From: CAYUQT01 sp964446835
Lineage (GTDB): Bacteria; Planctomycetota; Phycisphaerae; UBA1845; JAFGLZ01
Length of the DNA stretch: 64,000 bases
Direction: 5' to 3'
Assembly (NCBI GenBank): GCA_964446835.1
Contig: CAYUQT010000002.1
Coordinates: 62,001-126,000, forward strand
Below the pieces are notes generated by a model. That model saw nothing but the letters and a program-made list of their open reading frames with translations, searched no databases and was not told where the DNA came from. The translations under genes and the position numbers were made by a program. Positions 36,180 to 44,148 of this stretch are shown in pieces (the first letter of the stretch is position 1; the number at the start of each line of letters is the position of its first letter).

Positions 36180-36950
36180 CTACTTCCCTCGCTCTGCATC
36201 GAGCAGCTTGGCCATTTCCACGCTCTTGGCATCCTTCGGAAGAGCAGCCTTGAACTGTTCGTCATTCGGCTTCGCGGACAGGTTCCATTCACTCAAGACA
36301 GCAGAGAACTTCGGCCGACCCGGCAAGTGCTTGTAGTCGATCACCACCTTGCGCGGCACCGGCTCACGGCCGGCATCAACCCAGATCTGCCAGTCAATGG
36401 CCTCCTGAACGAACAGCAAGTGATGGCACTTGATCCCACCCACGTCGTGCAGACCGACATATCGGCCCGAGCGAGCGTGAGCCGTCATCGCTCGATAGGG
36501 ATCCGGCAGTAGAAGGTCTGCCAGAGGAAGGGTCAGACCATGCTTCTGAGCGACTTCCTCCAACATGTCCTCGATCCGGCCCGGCACCTTCACCGAGGCA
36601 TAGGCATTGGCCTGTCGATCCAGGAGGGTCAGAACGGTGCCCTGATACCAGAAGTGCCAGACATCATCGCCGCGGCGACTCTCTACGAAGGTTGCGTCCG
36701 GCCGGCGCACGACGATTCGCGAATCCCTGGAGACCTGTACCATCTGGCCCCGGGCGACGGGTTCATCCATGACCGCCGCACTGCGGAAGGCGAAGGAATG
36801 CGCCTTGCCAAGGGCCTCGCCCATTCTTCGAAGGGCTTCGTCGGCCCGAGGATCCGCATTTATGCGCGAACCCTTCTGCTGGGAGCAGCCGCAGAACACG
36901 GCCACTACCGAGAATGTCGCCACAATGTGCACCCGTTTCAGACGATTCAT
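36180..36950 (-). CDS. DUF2092-like lipoprotein
   Basis: A 256-residue lipoprotein: basic start MNRLKRVHIVATFSVVAVFCGC with Cys22 as the lipidation site. The body (MVQVSRDSRIVVRRPDATFVES...WQIWVDAGREPVPRKVVIDYKHLPGRPKFSAVLSEWNL) is a LolA-like DUF2092 domain and lines up with the C-terminus of the downstream gene, including the shared WQIW-hinge and a K/D-x-PGRPxF motif. The start is the ATG with AGGAG nine bases upstream (a second copy touches the ATG); a longer frame to 37151 has no signal. Probably an outer- or inner-membrane-anchored carrier. Confidence 0.78.
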   Translation of the reverse strand: MNRLKRVHIVATFSVVAVFCGCSQQKGSRINADPRADEALRRMGEALGKAHSFAFRSAAVMDEPVARGQMVQVSRDSRIVVRRPDATFVESRRGDDVWHFWYQGTVLTLLDRQANAYASVKVPGRIEDMLEEVAQKHGLTLPLADLLLPDPYRAMTAHARSGRYVGLHDVGGIKCHHLLFVQEAIDWQIWVDAGREPVPRKVVIDYKHLPGRPKFSAVLSEWNLSAKPNDEQFKAALPKDAKSVEMAKLLDAERGK

Positions 36951-37285
36951 CTCCTGGGTCTCCTGGGTTGAGTGGCCTTCCCGGCCCACGATACGCTGTT
37001 GCAGCCGGTCGATTCGCCCGGCGCTACGAACGTCAATGATCTCTGCTGCATGCTTCTGCATAGTTGCGGCAGGCTGTATTCGCCGGTGTCCGTCATGCGA
37101 CCTTTCATGGCGATCCAGCCAAAGATGGGGTTCGATCCGCCGCCGGACCATCCTTGCGACGCCCAGATCTGTCAGGAATAGTAAAGTTCGGCAGGTCTGC
37201 GGGCAAGCGTATTCCGGCCAGACTTACACGCCATGAGAATCGTGGGGTGATGCATGGTGGCACCCCAATTCAAGAGTTCCTTGGT

Positions 37286-37956
37286 TCAACCCGGTGTTGC
37301 ATTCGCACGAATCAGAGTATGGATACGGTCCATGAACATCGCCGGGTTGTAGGGCTTCTGGACAAAGCCTGCCAATCCCTAGTCAGCGAACCTGGCGGCG
37401 ACCTCCCGTTCAGCGAAACCGCTCGACAAGACAATGGGCACGTCCGGAGCGATGCGACGGAGCTCACGGTAGGTCTCTTCACCGTCCATCTTCGGCATGG
37501 TCAGGTCGAGGACAACACAATCGATACGATCTTGATGCTCCTGGTACACCTGCAACGCCTCGCAACCATCTGCGGCAATGAGCACCTCAAGCCCGATCCT
37601 CTCGAGCAACCTCTTGCCCACCGTGCGAACGCCTTCCTCGTCATCCACCAGAAGCACGCAACCACCCCCTGTTCGATCCTTTGCTTCCCCCCCCCTTCGC
37701 CTCTGACCCCGTCGTCGGCTCGATCCCGGCCTTTGCCAACGGAAACAGAACCCGGACCGTCGTGCCTTTGCCCGCCTCGCTGTGGACCTCCATCGCTCCC
37801 TTGTGCCCTCGGACAATGCCCAGCACCGCGGCCATGCCCAGACCACGTCCGACGAACTTCGTCGTGAAGTAAGGTTGGAACAGGGCGTGTAATCGACCAC
37901 GCCCTCTGGGCGTGGTCGATTACACGGACCCGCAGGAACGGGCTTGGTGAATTGAC
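37286..37956 (-). pseudogene. decayed hybrid histidine kinase / response regulator remnant
   Basis: The C-terminal end of a hybrid sensor kinase, broken in three places. Reading the minus strand: a G1-box-like piece (PSPFLRVRVIDH) in one frame; then LFQPYFTTKFVGRGLG and GIVRGHKGAMEVHSEAGKGT (F- and G2-boxes) in a second; then a receiver domain (LLVDDEEGVRTVGKR, VLDLTMPKMDGEETYREL) in a third. The second shift coincides with a nine-C run at 37687-37695. The receiver is cut by an in-frame TAG at 37380-37382, after which GLAGFVQKPYNPAMFMDRI continues the family sequence to a stop at 37286. No sensor or dimerisation domain remains. Confidence 0.8.
37884..37924. repeat. perfect 19-bp inverted repeat with 3-base loop
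   Basis: CGTGTAATCGACCACGCCC (37884-37902), loop TCT, and its exact reverse complement (37906-37924). It falls inside the kinase remnant, between the G1-box-like and F-box segments, exactly where one frame is lost. There is no T tract, so it is not a canonical terminator; an inverted copy made by template switching fits better. Confidence 0.85.
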
Positions 37957-38176
37957 CGCCCCTCCCTTACAATCCCTCATTGTCATGCAAGGCTATTGAT
38001 TGAATAGGTCCGTCCATGACCTCCCTGAGAGAAGCCCTGTCTGAAACGACGGACCCTGCTATGACGCGGGAGAAACGAAGCCCCCTGTCGAACCGCGCCG
38101 TTGTCCTGTCGCGCCATTCGGAATGCATGGCCACCCTTAGTGTCGCAGAACTGACACACCATTCGGAGGCTAAAAG

Positions 38177-39634
38177 ATGAAGGTCATCCACGTGAAGCCG
38201 ACAAGCAAAGCCACCATCAAGAACTCAGGCAAGGGGTTCCTCGAAGTGTACACCTCACCTGTGGGCGACGTGCCCGTTCTGCACGTAGCAGGCACCGCCG
38301 AGGAAATGGGCTACCAGTATGGCCTCCTGGTGGGTGACAGAATCCTGCGGAATATTCGCCGAATGGTCAGCCTGTTTACGGCCATCGGCGTGCCGGAGCC
38401 GCTCGTGAACCTCCTGCTGGACAACGCCTGGAAACGCCTGGAGCCGCATACGCCGGAACGCTATCTGCGCGAGATGACGGCTATTGCCACTGGTGCCGAG
38501 GCGGCGGGACATGGGCTGACGCTGGGCGACGTGCGACGCATCACCACGGTGACAAATTTCGACCTCTACAAGCGAGAGGAGCGCGTCTTCGAGTTCCTGG
38601 GAGAAGAGGGTGCCGCCTTAATAGAGAAGCTGGAGCAGGCGGGCGGGATGTCCTGCACGATGTTCGCGGTCTGGGGCTCGCGCACGGTAGACGGCAAGCT
38701 TCTGGCCAGCCGCGACCTGGATTGGGTGTCCCAGACGGGCATGCACGAAGATCGCCTTGTGACGGTGTACCGGCCCGACGGGCTGAACGCGTTTGTGACG
38801 ATGGATTACGCGGGAGTGATCGGCGGCCTTGCCGGCATGAACGAGAAAGGCCTGGCCTTCTCCGAAATTGGCGCCTTCAGCGTTCGCGAGGAGTTGGACG
38901 GCACGCCCTGGATCCTCCTCGTCCGACAGGTCATGGAGGAAGCCTCGAATCTTGAGGAGGGTGTCAAGATGATGCAGGCCGGCAAGCACACACTCGGCTA
39001 CAACTACATGCTGGCAGACGGTGATCCCGCACGCTACGGGACACCCCTTTTCAAGCCGCGAGCCGCCGTGTTCGAGACCAATTTCGAGTGCTGTGAGACG
39101 TTCCACGAAGACGACCCCAAGGAGCACGAAGCCCGTTGGACCGATCCGTCGGGAAACGTGATTCACTATGGACTGCCGATGAAGGAGGGCGTTGCACGCG
39201 GTGATATGGCCTACGGCAAGCGCACTCGGGCTTTGCAGGCGGCGGACAATGGTCCGGGCGACCCGGCGAACGACGGCAATCCGCTCAAGGGCAGCACCTA
39301 TGTCGAATGCCACAAGCCCATGGTCGACATGATCCTCGCCTACGAGTCCGGCGCCGATTACGTCTTTCCGCTGCGCAACACGAAGGTGATTGAAGCCGGC
39401 ACGCCTCGCAAGATCGGCGCCGAGGAGGCGCTCACCATCGCGGCTACCGTCGCGCACAACACCGAGAAGCTGGCCGACTCCGACTGGGACGTCATGAGCG
39501 TCGTCTACGCACCAACGGACCTCGATTTCTGGGTTGCCTATGAATCGTGCGATGCCGCCGGATCCTGGAAGAACGCACCGGATTCCGGCTATGTCCAGTT
39601 CAACTTACGCACATTGCTGAACGCGCAACCATGA
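38177..39634 (+). CDS. C45-type NTN hydrolase (acyl-CoA:6-APA acyltransferase-like)
   Basis: A 485-residue protein of the peptidase C45/isopenicillin N acyltransferase-like family, members of which cleave or transfer acyl amides. The probable nucleophile is Cys160 in GGMSCTMFAVWG, followed by the family stretch DGKLLASRDLDWVS and FVTMDYAGVIGGLAGMNEKGLAFSEIGA. An N-terminal AEEMGYQYGLLVGDRI helix is typical of phospholipase-B-like relatives. Unlike self-processing members, the sequence upstream of Cys160 is long and has no clear signal peptide, so activation by cleavage is possible. GGAGG lies seven bases before the ATG. A transporter gene follows 52 bases later. Confidence 0.8.
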   Translation: MKVIHVKPTSKATIKNSGKGFLEVYTSPVGDVPVLHVAGTAEEMGYQYGLLVGDRILRNIRRMVSLFTAIGVPEPLVNLLLDNAWKRLEPHTPERYLREMTAIATGAEAAGHGLTLGDVRRITTVTNFDLYKREERVFEFLGEEGAALIEKLEQAGGMSCTMFAVWGSRTVDGKLLASRDLDWVSQTGMHEDRLVTVYRPDGLNAFVTMDYAGVIGGLAGMNEKGLAFSEIGAFSVREELDGTPWILLVRQVMEEASNLEEGVKMMQAGKHTLGYNYMLADGDPARYGTPLFKPRAAVFETNFECCETFHEDDPKEHEARWTDPSGNVIHYGLPMKEGVARGDMAYGKRTRALQAADNGPGDPANDGNPLKGSTYVECHKPMVDMILAYESGADYVFPLRNTKVIEAGTPRKIGAEEALTIAATVAHNTEKLADSDWDVMSVVYAPTDLDFWVAYESCDAAGSWKNAPDSGYVQFNLRTLLNAQP

Positions 39635-39686
39635 TGCCGAGAGTCTTCTTCCTGTTGCGACGGCCCCTGACATCCAAGAAGCCACT

Positions 39687-41132
39687 ATGAAACACGCCAA
39701 AGAATTCCACTGGTACGAAGGACTTGTACTCCTCCTGACTTGCATCGCGATTCAGCTCATCAGCGAGGTGCAGACTCAATGGGGAACCTTCTTCTATTCT
39801 CCGCCGGAGAATACGGGGCGCCCGAGTTTCGCGCCCATCGCTCTGGGGTCCTTGATGTTCGTCATTACGTACGCCTTCTCCGCGTGTACCGACCCCATCA
39901 TCGCCATGTGGTCGGACAAGACGCGGACACGGCCCGGCCGCTGGCGCCTCATTCCAATCTCCGGCCGCCGGCGCCCCTTCATCTTCTGGGGATCCATCGG
40001 CGTCACCATCACCGGTATTCTCTTCTGGTATCCCCCGATCAACCACCAGTCCACAGTCAACTTCATCTATGCCACCGTCGTTCTCTGCATCCACTGGGGC
40101 ATCTTCTCCTCCATGTGCACGGTTCCGTTCAACTCGCTGGGACCGGAGATCGCCCGCTCGCAGGACGCCCGCGTCAAGATAGGCACGTGGATCGCTGCCG
40201 GCATGATCCTGGGGCTGGCCATAGCGGAAATCTCCCCGGGCATTCTGGTGCGCCTATTGGACGCACCCACCGCCACCTCCGCAGCCGCCACCACAACGGC
40301 GTCCGCTTCTGTCGAGGAGGCACCCGCCTCCCCCGTGGGCTACCAGCGGACCGCGATCCTTTTCTCCGTCGTTTCGCTGGCCTTCTTCCAGTTATGCGTG
40401 TGGACTGTGCGGGAGCGTTATCAATCGACGGATGCCGGCGCCGCAACCCCGCCGATCCGAGTCATCATTCAAACACTGAGCAACACCGTCTTCCTGAAGT
40501 ATCTCGCAATCTTCTTCCTGTTCAACCTTGGATACCTGGCGGTACAGCGCGTCCTGCCCTATTGGGTGACCGTGGGGCTCGGAGGCACCGAGGAGACCGT
40601 ATCCAAGCTGATGATCCCGTATATCGTGTGCGCCATCGCAGCGCTCGGATTCACCTCTCCGCTGTCTCGATACCTCCCCGTCAAGTGGATGATGTTCATC
40701 TCGCTGGGCATCATCACCAGCGGACTTCCCATGATGTACTTCATCGGTGTAGCGAACATAAGCCCTGACGCGAAGTTCATCCTGGGCGCGATCCTCTTCT
40801 CTTACTGCGGAATCGGGCAGGGAATGCAGTACATCCTGCTCACACCCATGATCGGTGAAATCATAGACTATGACGAACTGAAGACCGGCGAGCGCCGTGA
40901 GGGCATCTATCAGAGTGTCAGTGGTCTGGCATGGAAGGCATCTCAGGCGATGTCGGTTGGTGTCATGGGGTTATCCTTGCAGCTATGGGGTCGCTCAGCC
41001 GACCATCCGCTGGGTATCTATCTCGTCGGTCCCATTGCAGGTGTATTCGGCATCCTCGGACTGATTGTCTGCTGGCATTACCCGGTCTTACACGTGACCC
41101 GAGAAACGCTTGGGACCGGTAGTGGGGAGTGA
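39687..41132 (+). CDS. GPH-family sugar:cation symporter (MFS)
   Basis: A 481-residue inner-membrane carrier with about 12 hydrophobic segments. Family marks are the conserved loop DPIIAMWSDKTRTRPGRWR and GRRRPFIFWG between the second and third helices, and the middle motif GEIIDYDELKTGERREGIYQS, diagnostic of the glycoside-pentoside-hexuronide (GPH) group. A central Ala/Thr/Ser-rich cytoplasmic loop (TATSAAATTTASASVEE) is longer than usual. It follows the C45 hydrolase gene in the same direction with a 52-base gap, so the two may share a transcript and the carrier may import its substrate. Confidence 0.87.
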   Translation: MKHAKEFHWYEGLVLLLTCIAIQLISEVQTQWGTFFYSPPENTGRPSFAPIALGSLMFVITYAFSACTDPIIAMWSDKTRTRPGRWRLIPISGRRRPFIFWGSIGVTITGILFWYPPINHQSTVNFIYATVVLCIHWGIFSSMCTVPFNSLGPEIARSQDARVKIGTWIAAGMILGLAIAEISPGILVRLLDAPTATSAAATTTASASVEEAPASPVGYQRTAILFSVVSLAFFQLCVWTVRERYQSTDAGAATPPIRVIIQTLSNTVFLKYLAIFFLFNLGYLAVQRVLPYWVTVGLGGTEETVSKLMIPYIVCAIAALGFTSPLSRYLPVKWMMFISLGIITSGLPMMYFIGVANISPDAKFILGAILFSYCGIGQGMQYILLTPMIGEIIDYDELKTGERREGIYQSVSGLAWKASQAMSVGVMGLSLQLWGRSADHPLGIYLVGPIAGVFGILGLIVCWHYPVLHVTRETLGTGSGE

Positions 41133-41226
41133 TGCCCGTTCACACCGGCATCCAACAATACACTGTCCAGTCACCTCAGGTGCTGCGGGCTCTGGCCTGC
41201 CTCGGGTCAACCGGTTCGCGGCTCCT

Positions 41227-42534
41227 CTATCCTTCCTGTGCTGAACCCCCTGTCGAGTGGTCGCCCCGCGAACTGCCCATCCCCTGGTGGTCGCCGATAC
41301 CCGCGTAGGCTCGGTCCGCCGGGTCAGGAAAACTGCGCTCCACCGTTCGGTTGAGCAACTCGATTTGATCCCGAAGCGCCGGGTGACGCTTTTCCGGTAA
41401 GACCGCCAGCAGCGTTTCGATCATGGCCCGTAGGCGGCGTACGACCTGGATGCTGGTGGCGCCGAAGAATCGGATCTCGCTCATTCCAAGGTTCACGAAG
41501 TCTTCCCAGTTGGGTGTGGGCAGAATGACCCGCACGGTACCCTCGCCGTCGCGAATCGTCCCATCGCCCAGATACCTCTTGCCGACCATCCGGAGAAGTC
41601 GCTGGATCTGATCCAGGCAAAGAACAGCCGTCGAGGGATCGTTGATCGCCGGCGAAAGGGCCTTCGATGCGATGTCGACGATGATCCGAAAAGCGAACCG
41701 GGGGTCCTGTTCCAGGGTGTGCTCCGGGCCCAGGGCGACGGCCCGATGCAGTTCGCGATCGTCAAGGTCTTCTCCGCCGTGGTAGATGTGGAAGAGCGGC
41801 TCGCCCCGCGTGACAAAATCCCCAACCTGAGGCGCCAATCTGATCGTGCAACGGTTTCGAATCGCCACACTCGCCAGCATCGGTCCATCTACGGCCTCGA
41901 TCACGCCCGAAGGCAGCCCACAGTAGACGGTGCGTGGGGTCCCACTGAGGACAGGGCCCGCCTGTTCGCCCCGCTCAGCCCCCGATTGGGTGAGTGGATG
42001 CGGATACATGTCCTCGATGACCCGGCTTGCCTCCGCAGCAATGGTGCCGATGATCCCCACGGGGCGGAGTGATCTTGCCGTGAGGTCCACGAGGTAGAGA
42101 AACATGCCGATGCTCGTGAAGCAGGAGAGAACAACCATCATCATCGGAAGCTGCGGAACCGCGTCCTCGATCCTCGATAGCGCGCTGAGAGAGTACGTGA
42201 AGCTGAAAACGAAGACCCCCATGGCGCACTTGATGAAACGGTTGCGCATCGCAAACAAGACGATTCGCGGCGACAGTTGAGAACCCGCTATCTGGACAAC
42301 GAGGAGTAGTATGGAGAACGTGAACACCATAAAGGTCAGCAACGAGGAGGTGATGGCACCCACGACAGCCCGGGCCCCCTCGGGACTGAAGTCCATCCAG
42401 ACCCAGCGGGTCCGGCCATCAAGCCACCATAGGAATCTGTGGAGCACGACTGCCGCCAACGCACACACCAGCGGCGCGAGCCAGAGAGTAGAACCCGGAA
42501 TGCTCCGAAGCCACCACCGTCGAATCCGCGTCAT
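41227..42534 (-). CDS. DUF2254 membrane protein
   Basis: A 435-residue inner-membrane protein of the DUF2254 family, of unknown function. About four hydrophobic segments cluster in the first 170 residues (LWLAPLVCALAAVVLHRFLW, then ITSSLLTFMVFTFSILLLVV, and two more). The soluble C-terminal part carries the conserved GDFVTRGEPLFHI and DPRFAFRIIVDIASKALSPAINDPSTA segments. The start is the ATG of MTRIRRWW with GAGG seven bases upstream; a longer frame to 42603 is less likely. Downstream of carbonic anhydrase on the same strand, so cotranscription with an ion/CO2-related group is plausible. Confidence 0.87.
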   Translation of the reverse strand: MTRIRRWWLRSIPGSTLWLAPLVCALAAVVLHRFLWWLDGRTRWVWMDFSPEGARAVVGAITSSLLTFMVFTFSILLLVVQIAGSQLSPRIVLFAMRNRFIKCAMGVFVFSFTYSLSALSRIEDAVPQLPMMMVVLSCFTSIGMFLYLVDLTARSLRPVGIIGTIAAEASRVIEDMYPHPLTQSGAERGEQAGPVLSGTPRTVYCGLPSGVIEAVDGPMLASVAIRNRCTIRLAPQVGDFVTRGEPLFHIYHGGEDLDDRELHRAVALGPEHTLEQDPRFAFRIIVDIASKALSPAINDPSTAVLCLDQIQRLLRMVGKRYLGDGTIRDGEGTVRVILPTPNWEDFVNLGMSEIRFFGATSIQVVRRLRAMIETLLAVLPEKRHPALRDQIELLNRTVERSFPDPADRAYAGIGDHQGMGSSRGDHSTGGSAQEG

Positions 42535-42634
42535 TGAGGCACCTCGCCCTTCCGCCCTTTCAACCGCTGACCTGTTCGTGACGATACTGCTGCGGCCCCG
42601 CACCCGCGAAGGTTCCAGTCTAGTCCAAAGCCTA

Positions 42635-43255
42635 TCATGTCAGGAACCTCACGCGGCCGGACGTGATCTCGTAGATAGCGCCAACGATCTTCATTCGCCC
42701 TTCGGCCAGCCTGGCCCGCCCTTCGGGTGACTCGATGATCTGACGTATCGTCCAGCGGACGTTTGCCTCGACGGCCATAGACAGCCGCACCCGGGGTGGG
42801 AGCTGGTCGTTGACATCTGACAGCCCGGGCAGGATGCTGTCCACCAGTACCTGAATCCGAGATCGTTGTTCCACACCCTGAAACTTGCTCTCTATCGCGG
42901 CCTTGACCGCTCCGCAATCCTCGTGGCCGAGTACCACGAACAGTGGTGTGTTCAGATGTGTCCCGGCGTACTGCAGACTGCCCACAACTCCCGGCAGAAG
43001 GACGTTGCCGGCAACCCGAACGACAAAGAGCTCACCCAGGCCGGCGCCGAAGAGCACCTCGGGTGGAACCCGCGAATCGCTGCAGCCGAGGATCGTCGCG
43101 TACGGCCGCTGTCCCTTGGCCAATTCGGCAAGGATCTCCTTCTGCAGCCGGGGGAATTGGGCCGAACCTCGCAGGAATCGTTCGTTTCCATCGATGAGTC
43201 GCTGCATCGCTTCGTCTGCGGACCCGGCAGATTGTTCGGTTCTCGTTGAGGCCAT
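42635..43255 (-). CDS. beta-class carbonic anhydrase
   Basis: Zinc enzyme for CO2/bicarbonate interconversion, 206 residues. The two diagnostic motifs are present: CSDSR (zinc Cys plus the Asp-Arg dyad) in ILGCSDSRVPPEV, and the HxxC pair in VLGHEDCGAVKAA. The segment GELFVVRVAGNV between them is typical, and length fits the cytoplasmic bacterial subgroup. The start is the ATG of MASTRTEQ, preceded by AGGTGG; a frame 18 residues longer exists. It sits between a DUF2254 gene and small membrane-protein and MscS-channel genes. Confidence 0.92.
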   Translation of the reverse strand: MASTRTEQSAGSADEAMQRLIDGNERFLRGSAQFPRLQKEILAELAKGQRPYATILGCSDSRVPPEVLFGAGLGELFVVRVAGNVLLPGVVGSLQYAGTHLNTPLFVVLGHEDCGAVKAAIESKFQGVEQRSRIQVLVDSILPGLSDVNDQLPPRVRLSMAVEANVRWTIRQIIESPEGRARLAEGRMKIVGAIYEITSGRVRFLT

Positions 43256-43337
43256 GGAAACCACCTTTCTGATGCCATCGAACTCTTGTCGACTGTAGAC
43301 ACCTGGCACTTGTCCTCAGCGTTCCCGTAACGACCGT

Positions 43338-44006
43338 TCACAGATCAGATGCCGGCTTCGGCCTGAGGTTCGCCAAAAGTATATCCGTGCTGATCAGGAG
43401 CACCCACAGCGGAAAGACCAGCGTAATCCCGCGAAGATATCCAACGCTCAGGAGGAGCACCAAAGCCAGCGCGTAACCGAGGAAGGCCATCCATCGCTGG
43501 AAGATTCCCGTGCGCACCGCGAGCGTACAGGTTGAGATCATGAATACCCCGGCCATCTTCACGGCATACACGCCGGCAATCTGGTAGTGTACGCTCCGAC
43601 CGAACATATAGACGCCTGATTGCGTGAGCTTGTCGTTCCCAGCTCCATGTAGTATGACCATCGCGCCCGCGACCGCCGAAGCCGTAAACAGCATGGCCAG
43701 AAACAGCAGCCCGCTGCCGAAAAACACGGTGGCAAAGAAACGGTCTTCGCTGGCCCCGAGGCGGTCCCGCAGCACACCGATGAACCACAGGAAAGCGATG
43801 CCTGCAAAGGGTATCAGGTTCAGTGCGATGTTGGCGGTTCTCCAATTGCCAACAAGCCAGGTCCCTGCCGCCTGCGGATCAGCCGGAACGGAGATCCACC
43901 AAAGAACCAGGCTGATGATGAGCAGGGTAGAGAACAGGATGCCGGCAACAGCGGCAGCACGTGGCGTCGTCAAGCGAGCACGGATCGATGTTTGTTCTGG
44001 TTCCAT
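43338..44006 (-). CDS. unrecognised multi-pass membrane protein
   Basis: A 222-residue protein with about six hydrophobic segments and short loops: AAVAGILFSTLLIISLVLWW, then IALNLIPFAGIAFLWFIGVL, FFATVFFGSGLLFLAMLFTA, IAGVYAVKMAGVFMISTC, LGYALALVLLLSVGYL and VFPLWVLLISTDILLA. No motif or family was recognised; it is not a transporter of any familiar class. The start is the ATG of MEPEQTS, with GGAGG five bases upstream. It lies between the MscS-channel gene and carbonic anhydrase, transcribed in the same direction. Confidence 0.7.
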   Translation of the reverse strand: MEPEQTSIRARLTTPRAAAVAGILFSTLLIISLVLWWISVPADPQAAGTWLVGNWRTANIALNLIPFAGIAFLWFIGVLRDRLGASEDRFFATVFFGSGLLFLAMLFTASAVAGAMVILHGAGNDKLTQSGVYMFGRSVHYQIAGVYAVKMAGVFMISTCTLAVRTGIFQRWMAFLGYALALVLLLSVGYLRGITLVFPLWVLLISTDILLANLRPKPASDL

Positions 44007-44148
44007 GATGTCCTCCAAGGACGCTGAACGCCAACTGAAGACCCACGACGGCTGCGGCCGACAGTCGAACGTGAATGGCATGGAATTGATCGCTCACGCG
44101 AATCCTCACACGCCCTTGGCGATGTCATCGGCAACAGCGGCCGCTGAT

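Noticed and set aside
37681..37700. The nine-C run as a phase-variation switch for an expressed kinase.
   Set aside because: The gene is also cut by an amber stop, has another shift, and lacks N-terminal domains, so restoring one frame would not give a working kinase.
37884..37924. The 19-bp inverted repeat as an intrinsic terminator or mobile-element end.
   Set aside because: No T tract follows either arm, no transposase is near, and the repeat lies within a gene remnant; there is no target-site duplication.
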